Of a DNA stretch of 48,693 nt, positions 1 through 8,128 are shown one piece after another. The DNA is from Planctomycetaceae bacterium. GTDB taxonomy: Bacteria; Planctomycetota; Planctomycetia; Pirellulales; Pirellulaceae. The stretch lies in the NCBI GenBank assembly GCA_012729315.1, contig JAAYDI010000010.1:1-48693 (forward strand), in the 5' to 3' direction. Below the pieces are notes generated by a model that was not told the origin of the DNA, made no database searches, and worked only from the letters and a program-made list of their open reading frames with translations. Numbering within the stretch: the first letter of the stretch is position 1; every line of letters starts with the position of its first letter. Position numbers and translations under genes: made by a program.

Positions 1-194
1 ACGGTGAGAACTGACCTTCGGCCAGACGACAGCTATCCCGGTACCGCACCCCTGGTGCTGGGTCGCCAACCTGACACAGGGTTCGCAGTGAGAAGTAAAC
101 CGTTAATGCGAAGTGGCTCACCGGTGGAACAAATGTCGAAACCGGCACCAGGGCCGTTTCTTCGGGCCTTTCACCACGCCAGCACGGCCCCGAA

Positions 195-255
195 TTCCTA
201 CATTCCTAAATTCCTACATTCCTAAATTCCTGAATTCCTGAATTCCTGAATTCCC
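195..255. repeat. AT-rich simple repeat, unit about AATTCCTR
   Basis: Six to seven degenerate copies of an 8-9 base unit (ATTCCTAAA / ATTCCTAC / GAATTCCTG) occur head to tail between GC-rich flanks. It is one of four short AT-rich tandem repeats in the window, each of different unit sequence and all at gene borders. The last three copies are the perfect octamer AATTCCTG. Confidence 0.75.
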
Positions 256-320
256 CCCTGGTCCCTCTCCCGAGAAAGTGCGTTCCTGCACCTGCCTGCC
301 GGCAGATTGCCGGCCCGATC

Positions 321-350
321 CGCAGTACAATGGCACGCAGTACAATGGCC
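321..350 (+). promoter_or_regulatory. Duplicated TACAAT promoter-like motif
   Basis: A 15-base unit, CGCAGTACAATGGCA, is repeated head to tail (321-335 and 336-350, last base differing). Each copy has a TACAAT hexamer (326-331 and 341-346), which resembles a -10 element and recurs before other genes in the window. No good -35 hexamer is visible at 16-18 bases. Degenerate CAATGGGGCC copies follow at about 355-400. The downstream gene would have a leader of roughly 105-125 bases. Confidence 0.45.
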
Positions 351-458
351 CACGTGCAATGGGGCCACATGTATTGGGCCCCACAACGCACAATGGGGCC
401 CACGACTACTGTTTATCCGTTGCTTGTACAGCTACGACTTTTCTCGGGAGACCAGATC

Positions 459-1817
<1,359 letters not shown>

Positions 1818-1851
1818 GCGTTGGGGGAGTTTGAAGCGTTCAGTCCAGCGT

Positions 1852-1890
1852 TGCATATTCTTCAGGCCCTTGTGGCCTGAAGAATATGCA
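1852..1890. terminator. Perfect 17-bp hairpin after the Gfo/Idh gene
   Basis: The arms 1852-1868 and 1874-1890 are exact reverse complements with a 5-base loop (CTTGT). It begins 34 bases after the stop codon at 1817. No T-tract follows on either strand, so it may be a bidirectional terminator or an mRNA 3'-end stabiliser rather than a classical intrinsic terminator. Confidence 0.6.
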
Positions 1891-1914
1891 GGACGCGCTG
1901 TTTAGAAGCACGCG

Positions 1915-1978
1915 TACCCACGGGGGGCGCCGCGAGGCGCGGCTTACCCGGGCTGTGGAGTGTAACGCCTTCGGCGTA
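1915..1978 (+). repeat. Structured intergenic repeat, left copy
   Basis: Reading 5' to 3' there is a CCC/GGG-rich outer stem, a GCGCC-GCGA-GGCGC hairpin with a GNRA-type loop (1927-1940), a linker GGGCTGTGGAGTGTA (1950-1964), and a hairpin ACGCC-TTC-GGCGT (1965-1977). The linker is shared with an inverted copy at 2094-2155, while both hairpins differ there by compensatory changes. Confidence 0.7.
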
Positions 1979-2093
1979 CTCGGAGGCTCGGCGTGACATG
2001 GGAGCGAGTAGAGCGTGGTAGCGTTTGTCTTCTTTGCTCGACTTTATCCTCTCTCCTACTCTATTCTCGGTTGTCTGCTTGTCCGCTGATCTT

Positions 2094-2155
2094 TACCGCG
2101 AAGCGGTTACACTCCGCAGCCCATAGGTTGCTGCGCAGCAGCGCACCCTGGGTTC
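2094..2155 (-). repeat. Structured intergenic repeat, right copy (inverted)
   Basis: On the minus strand this copy reads CCCAGGGT, a palindromic TGCTGCGCAGCA (2129-2140), the linker GGGCTGCGGAGTGTA, and a hairpin ACCGC-TTC-GCGGT (plus strand 2095-2107). Sixteen of 17 bases of the linker core match the left copy (1950-1966 against 2106-2122), and both stems are kept with different bases. Confidence 0.7.
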
Positions 2156-2164
2156 CGTTGAAAA

Positions 2165-3763
2165 CTATCCCCTCCAGAACACCACACTCTTCCCATCGCT
2201 ATACACCCTCCTCCACTCCGGTGATGCATCGAGCGTCGCCGGCAGCGCGCGGGACAGGCGCGGGTCCCAGAGCACGAGATTCACGCCATAGCGATTGAGT
2301 GTCGCCAGGGCCCGATCGGGTTGTGTGCCGATCGACACATAATCATCCCAGACGCTGTCGGGGAAGAAGTCGATGCGTGAATCCACGAACACCTTGACGC
2401 GCGGATCGAGCTGCCAGGAGACATAGGAGCCCCATTCCATCGGCTGATACATGCGGCCCTGATAGTTGCTGGAGGCCAGGAATGTGACCGCTTCCAGCGG
2501 TTCGTCGTACGGGATGGCGACTCGTTTGTGCGGTGGCAGGAGGGGGTTGAAGGGGCGGGTCCAGGGTGTGGAGAGTGCGAGCAGGATGCACAGGGACGCC
2601 GCGGCGATCCAGTTCAGCGTGTCTGATTGAGTATCACGAGGCCGGGCGATGCGTGCGGCCAGCGCGCGCAGCTGCGCGAACAGACCGCGGGTGTTGGAGT
2701 CATCAGGGGAGATGCCGGCAGGCACCCAGCGCGCGAGGCGGTCGCGTCCCGCGCGCCAGATCCGCTGGCCTGCCGCACTACAGCGCTGCACCAGAAGGCC
2801 AACTTGAGGTGCCAGGATGGCTGGAAAGACAAGTGCCCACCAGATGACCATGCGCTGCGACTTCACTCCCACGACGAAGAACGACGCCAGGAGCAGCGCG
2901 TCGGTCAGGGACGTGCTGCGGCGGGTTGTGCCGAGCACCAGCAGCGCACCGGCCACCGACAGCATGAAGGCCGTTCCGGCGACGTTTTCCACGCTGGTCG
3001 GCTGCCATTCCTCGATGTTGCGTTCCGTGGCGCGGGACGCGACCCCGGACACATACTTGAAGTTCGCGAGCCCCTGAGGGTTCACAAACATCGCGCCGGT
3101 TGCCAGCACGCAGCAGAGAAGCCTGGTCCGCAAGCCGGCTGTGTCCTGGTCGGCGACTCGTTGGCCGTGCCAGACGCGTTGGCCGCTGGCACCGATCAGG
3201 AAGATGTACGGCAGCACGACTCCCAGCGGAAAGGCGCCGTGCATGTTGGACCAGAGCAGTTCGATACCTGCCACGACCCAGGGCGTAAAACGCCGCGCGC
3301 CCCAGGTGCACAGCACATACAGCTCCGCCGCGAAGAGAAGCACCGAGAACGCTTGTGGCCGGATCGCCATGTTCGTGCTGGCTACGGCCACTGCGGCGAC
3401 CATCACCGCCGCCGTCACGCGGCTGTCGCGACAGCGCCGGTAGGTGAGTTGCGTGATCAGACCGATGGCGACGCCGTACACCGCGCCGAACGCGAACTGC
3501 ACCAGAGGGTAACCACCCAGCCGGCAGGTCTGGTACATCAGCAGCTGGGCGAGCCAGGGTTGGTTCTGGACCTGCTGGCCGGAGATCGTGTGCGTGAAGG
3601 TGTCAACCGCGATCAGGCGGTGGGTCTCGCACATCCAGCGACCGCTGGTGACGTGCAGCCAGAAGTCCAGTGGGAACTGGCTGTTGGTCCACACAATCAG
3701 CAGAGTCAGTAGGACCGGCACGACCAGCCAGATGGCTGCCAGTGTGGGCTTCGGAACTCTCAT
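2165..3763 (-). CDS. Polytopic membrane protein, possibly a GT-C-type glycosyltransferase
   Basis: Protein of 532 residues with about nine or ten hydrophobic segments: one N-terminal (about 7-25), a cluster between 95 and 345, and one near 390-405. The first loop, after the first membrane segment, has FPLDFWLHVTSGRW, resembling the acidic first loop seen in GT-C-fold membrane glycosyltransferases and related uncharacterised proteins. A soluble C-terminal domain of about 110 residues follows the last segment (VKVFVDSRIDFF). It diverges from the GT2-GtrA gene with 82 bases between starts. If related, it could use a polyprenyl-phosphate sugar made by that enzyme; this is inference from position. 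GGAGGA lies 11 bases before the ATG. Confidence 0.7.
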   Translation of the reverse strand: MRVPKPTLAAIWLVVPVLLTLLIVWTNSQFPLDFWLHVTSGRWMCETHRLIAVDTFTHTISGQQVQNQPWLAQLLMYQTCRLGGYPLVQFAFGAVYGVAIGLITQLTYRRCRDSRVTAAVMVAAVAVASTNMAIRPQAFSVLLFAAELYVLCTWGARRFTPWVVAGIELLWSNMHGAFPLGVVLPYIFLIGASGQRVWHGQRVADQDTAGLRTRLLCCVLATGAMFVNPQGLANFKYVSGVASRATERNIEEWQPTSVENVAGTAFMLSVAGALLVLGTTRRSTSLTDALLLASFFVVGVKSQRMVIWWALVFPAILAPQVGLLVQRCSAAGQRIWRAGRDRLARWVPAGISPDDSNTRGLFAQLRALAARIARPRDTQSDTLNWIAAASLCILLALSTPWTRPFNPLLPPHKRVAIPYDEPLEAVTFLASSNYQGRMYQPMEWGSYVSWQLDPRVKVFVDSRIDFFPDSVWDDYVSIGTQPDRALATLNRYGVNLVLWDPRLSRALPATLDASPEWRRVYSDGKSVVFWRG

Positions 3764-3845
3764 CGCTCAGCGCGTCCTCCAGCAGTTTGCCTGAAAATCA
3801 TAGCTCAGGCGCACGGCGGCGACGTAGGGTTGTAACGGAAGCTCC

Positions 3846-5087
3846 GTGGCGGCAGACGCTTTGACCACGGGTGGCGCACATCACCTCGAACAAGGGCGTT
3901 GGCCAATGGTACCGCAAGCCGTCCCTGTCCCGCAGCCGCAGCCGCAGCCACAGTTACAGCCGCAGTTGCGTTTGCAACCGCAGTCGCAGCCGTTAACCGG
4001 TTCCCCGCTGGTGTCGGTTGTCGTACCGGCTTATTGCGAAGTGGACAACATCCGGGAGCTGGTATTGCGAGTGGGGGCGGCGCTCGAGTCGGCCGGCGTG
4101 ACTTACGAAGTCATCATCGTGGACGACAACAGCCAGGACGGCACGGACGAAGTGGTCCAGATCCTGGAGCTGGAGGGGCATCCTATCCGGCTGATCACGC
4201 GCGTCGGCGAGCGCGGGCTCAGCACTGCGGTGTTGCGCGGTTTTGACGTCGCGCAGGGCACGGTGCTGGTCTGTATGGATGCGGACTTGAGCCACCCGCC
4301 GGAGAAGCTGCCGGAGATGATCCGGCGCTGCACCGAGCAGCAGGCCGATTTCGTGATCGGGAGCCGGTACGTGGCAGGCGGCGGGACCGATGCAGAGTGG
4401 GGCTGGTTCCGCTGGCTCAACAGCCGTGTCGCCACGCTGCTGGCGCGCCCCTTTTCCAGCGCCCGCGATCCTCTGGCTGGGTTCTTTGCGCTGCCGCGCG
4501 ACGTGTATCGCCGCGCCGCGGAACTCGATCCGGTCGGTTACAAAATTGGCCTGGAACTGATGGTAAAGGCTGACTGCACGAACGTGCAGGAAGTACCCAT
4601 CCAGTTTGCTGATCGCCAGCATGGTGCCAGCAAGCTGAGTGTCGCGGAGCAGATGCGGTATCTGTACCACCTCAAGAAACTGGCTGACTATCGCTATACC
4701 GGCTGGTCGCAGCTCTTGCAGTTCTGCCTGGTGGGGGCCAGCGGCATGCTGGTGGATCTGACCTGCTACCTGCTACTGCTCCGGAGCGGTGCCGTGCTGC
4801 CGCTGGCACGCGCGCTGGGAATCTTCGCGGCGATGACTTGGAACTTCGTGCTGAACGACCGCATCACATTCGCGCGGCGTGCCACCGGCCGCCTGGCGGC
4901 GCGCTACGGCCGGTTTGTCGGGAGCTGTGCTTTGGGGGGCGCGCTGAGCTGGGCCATCTCCGTGCTCACCCCGGCCCTGGTACCGTGGTTTCGCGAGCAC
5001 CTGATGCTGGCCGCCCTGGTCGGCATCGCGGCGGGGACCGTCGTGAATTTCCAGTTGTCGCGGCACTGGGTGTTCCGGGGCGATTGA
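3846..5087 (+). CDS. GT2 polyprenyl-phosphate glycosyltransferase fused to GtrA domain
   Basis: Predicted dolichol-phosphate-mannose-synthase-like enzyme of 413 residues that moves a sugar from a nucleotide donor onto a polyprenyl phosphate. GT2 motifs are clear: VVVPAYCE (58-65), DDNSQDGT (93-100) and the DxD-type site in DADLSHPPE (145-153). Residues about 285-412 form a GtrA domain with four membrane segments, associated with moving the lipid-linked sugar across the membrane. An unusual Pro-Gln repeat occupies residues 29-49. The start is uncertain: GTG 3846 has GGAAG only 4 bases upstream, while ATG 3906 (residue 21) has AAGGG at better spacing and begins just before the PQ repeat. Lipid carrier and sugar are not determined by the sequence. 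Confidence 0.88.
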   Translation: MAADALTTGGAHHLEQGRWPMVPQAVPVPQPQPQPQLQPQLRLQPQSQPLTGSPLVSVVVPAYCEVDNIRELVLRVGAALESAGVTYEVIIVDDNSQDGTDEVVQILELEGHPIRLITRVGERGLSTAVLRGFDVAQGTVLVCMDADLSHPPEKLPEMIRRCTEQQADFVIGSRYVAGGGTDAEWGWFRWLNSRVATLLARPFSSARDPLAGFFALPRDVYRRAAELDPVGYKIGLELMVKADCTNVQEVPIQFADRQHGASKLSVAEQMRYLYHLKKLADYRYTGWSQLLQFCLVGASGMLVDLTCYLLLLRSGAVLPLARALGIFAAMTWNFVLNDRITFARRATGRLAARYGRFVGSCALGGALSWAISVLTPALVPWFREHLMLAALVGIAAGTVVNFQLSRHWVFRGD

Positions 5088-5101
5088 ATGTCGGGCGGGA
5101 A

Positions 5102-5212
5102 ATCGACCAGAAAGACGATCATGTTGGGCCTGGCCGGAGCGGATTGAGCACGCGGCACCGCGGGAACGAGCTGCTGCGCGAAGCACACCGCAAGAAATGT
5201 TCGAGACACCAT
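5102..5212 (-). pseudogene. 5' remnant of a secreted sulfatase gene
   Basis: An ATG at 5212 with GGAG six bases upstream starts a frame whose residues 28-37 read RPNMIVFLVD, the hallmark N-terminal strand of type I sulfatases (RPNI-VFL-DD), preceded by a moderately hydrophobic leader ending in Ala-Gln-Ser-Ala. Homology stops abruptly at that Asp; the next residues (FPPDIQ) do not continue the family and the frame runs antisense into the GtrA end, whose stop is at 5085-5087. I read it as the 5' stub left after a deletion or recombination joined this gene to the glycosyltransferase 3' end. Only about ten residues support the family call. Confidence 0.55.
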
Positions 5213-5295
5213 GACGTGCTCCAGCCTGTTCTGATTCGGTCGCGTGCGACCGCGCATCTGCCGTCCGGGATCTGCTGGCTGCAACTGTCTGCTGG

Positions 5296-6216
5296 TTACA
5301 ACCGGTCGATGGTGGAGGTTAGCAGCCAGCCGGTGCGGCCATCGGGAAGGCGGACTTCCGACCAGCGCTCACGCTGATCGAGCAGCGACAGTTCAGCGCC
5401 GCTGGGGAGCGGCCTGGCCAGTCGCGGCGCAGCGTTTTCCGAGTCGGCAGTGTACACGGTGGTTTCCGTCACGACCACCACGTTGCGATCAGTCTGGTCG
5501 TCGTGGCCGATCAGCATGGACATACTGAGGACGAGCCAGGCCAGCAGCGGGACCACGGCGAGATTGCGGACGACGGGCCGGCGGCGCGCATAGCCGACGG
5601 CCAGCAGAACGGCGGCGCCGAGGAAGCAGCAGGCGCCGAGCACGAGCAGTTGGCCGCGCGACACCATGGCACGCCAGAAGAACAACGAGTCGATCAACCG
5701 CGACGTCTCTTCGTGCCGCGCCCAGTCGGGCAGCAGGGACCGGGCATAGTCCAGGTTCTGCCGCGCTTGGGCATGCTGGGGGGCCAGCGCCAACGCCCGG
5801 CGATAGGCGGCGATGGCGGGCCCGAGCCGTTCGGCCTGCAACGCGGCGTTGCCCAGATTCACGTACAACTCGGCGTTGTGCACCGGCGGCTGCTGGGCGT
5901 CTCCGTTGACCACCTGGCGGAACAACTGCTCGGCGCGCGCGAACTTCTCGAGCCGCCGATTGCGATCGTGCGTCTCCATCGCGGTCGAGTATTCTTCGAC
6001 GGCGCGCGCCAGGGTGGCTGCCGCCGGCTGAATGCCAGTGTCCGGCGGCGGGACCGGCTCTGCCCGGACGCTGCACGCCATACTCAAACTGCCGGCCAGC
6101 CCGGCGGCACTCAGCCAGACCACCAGCAGTCTGATGCACATTCCGCGCCGGATCGGCGCGCGGCATCCGACGGCTGGCCCGCGTGCTTCCGATTGCCACC
6201 ACGCACTGCGTCTCAT
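5296..6216 (-). CDS. batE: BatE-like TPR and SH3-domain membrane protein
   Basis: Last gene of the Bat operon; 306 residues. In order: an N-terminal hydrophobic leader (about 27-50), TPR repeats (about 90-165: ELYVNLGNAALQ, AIAAYRRALALAP), two membrane segments (about 188-208 and 214-232), and a C-terminal bacterial SH3 domain ending RTGWLLTSTIDRL. BatE proteins are TPR partners of the Bat membrane complex. The ATG at 6216 overlaps the batD stop as ATGA, which fixes the start and implies translational coupling; upstream in-frame codons lie inside batD. No catalytic motif is present. The Bat complex is linked by genetics in other bacteria to oxygen tolerance and envelope stress, but its biochemistry is unsettled. 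Confidence 0.85.
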   Translation of the reverse strand: MRRSAWWQSEARGPAVGCRAPIRRGMCIRLLVVWLSAAGLAGSLSMACSVRAEPVPPPDTGIQPAAATLARAVEEYSTAMETHDRNRRLEKFARAEQLFRQVVNGDAQQPPVHNAELYVNLGNAALQAERLGPAIAAYRRALALAPQHAQARQNLDYARSLLPDWARHEETSRLIDSLFFWRAMVSRGQLLVLGACCFLGAAVLLAVGYARRRPVVRNLAVVPLLAWLVLSMSMLIGHDDQTDRNVVVVTETTVYTADSENAAPRLARPLPSGAELSLLDQRERWSEVRLPDGRTGWLLTSTIDRL

Positions 6217-8069
6217 GGTTCCTCCGCTGCCTCGTCGACCAACTCGCGTGCCTGTTGAGCCAGTTGCCGCACGCGTTCCATGTCCCCCGGGCCGGTAGCA
6301 TAGACGATATTCTCGCACTGCGCGATGATGCTGTCCGCCGCGGCGCGGCGGCGGATTGCCTGCCCGGCGACCAGTTCCCGCAGGGCCCGGGCGATCGCGT
6401 CGGCCGCATCGCGCGGCGGCAGACTGGCGGCCGAAGCGAGTTGCCTGCCCAGCGCCTTGAGCCGTTTTTTCCGTTGGAGCGATTGTGTGTCCACCTCGGC
6501 GCGGAGGCGCGCGACAACTCCGCCGACCAGCACGAGGGCCGCCAGCGCGTAGAGCCCGATGGCGACCGCGCGAGGAGACGCGCGGGAGGCTGCGTTGGCC
6601 AGCAGCAACGCTGCATCCTGCTCAATCGCCAGATTCGCTCCGACAAAGGTCAGGTTCGATGGCGACTCCGAACCGCTGGGTGCCGAACCGTTGGCAGACG
6701 CTCCCGCCGCCTGGCCGGACGACCCCGCGGGAGCCGCCGACACGACGTCGGCCGCGGACACCACCTGTGTTTCCATCACCTGCAGCGCGATCGGTTTCGA
6801 CTGAGTGGTCTGAAACTGCTCCAGCGCAGGATCGAACCAGGAAAAGTCGATTGGAGGGATCTGCGTGACGCGCTGATCCTTGACCCGCACATTGACTTTG
6901 AACTGCTTCGCCGTGCCGTCAAAGGTGCCGGCAGCCTGCTCGCTCGGAATCTGAAACAGGTCGGCGGACATGCCCGGGTTCTGATCGAGCGCCGGCAGCG
7001 ATACCCGTTCCAGATTGCCCCGTCCGCGCACAGACAAGGTCAAGGAAATCGGGTCTCCCACCCGGACGATCGAGCGGTTGGCGGAGACGGCGATCGAAAA
7101 GTCGCTCCCCACAGCTCCGGCAAACGACGCCGGCCGGTCGGCGGACGGGATCGCTTTGACTTCGAAGCTCAGCGGCACGCCGGCGGCCAGCGCCGGCACG
7201 TCATTCCGCGCGGTGAGATCGCCGAACAAGGAGCGCCCCCACTGCGTGACTTTCTTGGTGCGGCAGGTGATGGGGATCTGCTCGTGTTTTCCTGGTGTGT
7301 CGGGGACCAGAGTCAGTGTGCCGGACACGGTGACGCACCGCCGCCCGCCCTGCTCTTCCTGTGTGACCTCCGCGTCGATCTCGAGGCCTCCTTTTGCCGT
7401 GGCGATCGTCAGCGCCGTGCGGCTTTGCCGCGGTGGGTCCTGAAACGTGAACTGATCGAACAGCGGGGAGCGGATCTGCAGATTGGAAAATGCGTACTGT
7501 ACAGCCGGCATCTCGTCCGCGAAGAACGACCAGCGGACGGTCACCGGCACTTCCTCTCCCACATAAACCGCAGCTTTCGGGAGCGTGAGGGCGATCTGCA
7601 TGTCCGGATCGTTCTCCAACTGGCCGAACTGGAAGGTAGCGCCCTCCACCTCCCTGGTTGTCTGGCGGTATACCATTTCAAACGGTCCGATGGTGTATTC
7701 GCCTTCGCGATCGGCAGTGACGACGAAGCTGAAGCGGTAGTCGATCGACTCGGTGCGCGACACTCGGCCGTTGATGATCTGGGTGAAGCTCCGTGACGAT
7801 TGGCTCACCTGGGGGCCTTGCAGCGTGATGCCGGCTGGGGGATCACCTTGCAGGCGGCAGGTCGGCTGGTCACCCGGTTCCAGGCCGTTGACCAGGATCT
7901 GTATGACGACCGGCTCGCCGACATAGTACGGCCCGCGCTGCCGCGCAAAGTGAATCTCCTGTGCGGCGGCGTGCGTCCAGCAGGCGAGTGACAACAGAGT
8001 GGCAGTGCAAGCCAGGCCGGACCACGTCAGCCACCCGCTGGATCGCGTCATGCGGCGAATGAATTTCAT
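6213..8069 (-). CDS. batD: BatD-like membrane-anchored protein
   Basis: Protein of 618 residues with a signal sequence (about 12-38, cleavage near AAAQE), a large extracytoplasmic beta-rich region with repeated domains (YVGEPVVIQILVNG, YVGEEVPVTVRWSF, RVGDPISLTLSVRG), a Ser/Ala/Gly-rich linker, one membrane segment (about 522-544) and a cytoplasmic helical tail of about 75 residues. This architecture is typical of BatD. The ATG at 8069 was chosen because AGGAG sits 8 bases upstream; it leaves a 59-base gap after the batB-batC stop. The stop overlaps the batE start. It presumably displays its beta-domains on the outer face of the membrane and contacts BatA/B through the membrane. Confidence 0.88.
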   Translation of the reverse strand: MKFIRRMTRSSGWLTWSGLACTATLLSLACWTHAAAQEIHFARQRGPYYVGEPVVIQILVNGLEPGDQPTCRLQGDPPAGITLQGPQVSQSSRSFTQIINGRVSRTESIDYRFSFVVTADREGEYTIGPFEMVYRQTTREVEGATFQFGQLENDPDMQIALTLPKAAVYVGEEVPVTVRWSFFADEMPAVQYAFSNLQIRSPLFDQFTFQDPPRQSRTALTIATAKGGLEIDAEVTQEEQGGRRCVTVSGTLTLVPDTPGKHEQIPITCRTKKVTQWGRSLFGDLTARNDVPALAAGVPLSFEVKAIPSADRPASFAGAVGSDFSIAVSANRSIVRVGDPISLTLSVRGRGNLERVSLPALDQNPGMSADLFQIPSEQAAGTFDGTAKQFKVNVRVKDQRVTQIPPIDFSWFDPALEQFQTTQSKPIALQVMETQVVSAADVVSAAPAGSSGQAAGASANGSAPSGSESPSNLTFVGANLAIEQDAALLLANAASRASPRAVAIGLYALAALVLVGGVVARLRAEVDTQSLQRKKRLKALGRQLASAASLPPRDAADAIARALRELVAGQAIRRRAAADSIIAQCENIVYATGPGDMERVRQLAQQARELVDEAAEEP

Positions 8070-8128
8070 GAACCACTCTCCTGTGGCTGGTGTCGCGCGG
8101 CCGAAGCGGGGCCCCGGACCGGCACGGA

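Larger units (their letters stand above)
1..458. other. Intergenic region before the first gene
   Basis: No gene is supported here. The plus frame is open from base 1 to about 225, but its translation matches no family I recognise and its end runs into a simple repeat, so I do not call it. There is a weak inverted pair (50-61 with 142-153, one mismatch) and a GGCC/GGCC stem near 152-170 followed by TTT, which might end an upstream gene. The rest holds an AT-rich simple repeat (about 195-255) and a tandemly duplicated TACAAT promoter-like motif (321-350), listed separately. Confidence 0.5.
1818..2164. other. Convergent intergenic region rich in structured repeats
   Basis: This 347-base stretch lies between two convergent genes and has no credible coding sequence. 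It contains a perfect 17-bp hairpin (1852-1890), two copies of a structured element in opposite orientation (about 1915-1978 and 2094-2155), and a pyrimidine-rich spacer (about 2030-2085). See the separate entries. Confidence 0.7.

Noticed and set aside
60-130. Possible tRNA near the left edge
   Set aside because: A GGTTCG-like stretch is present but no acceptor or anticodon stems can be formed around it.
1-225. Open frame at the left edge as the end of an upstream gene
   Set aside because: No recognisable sequence, and its last codons are formed by the simple repeat.
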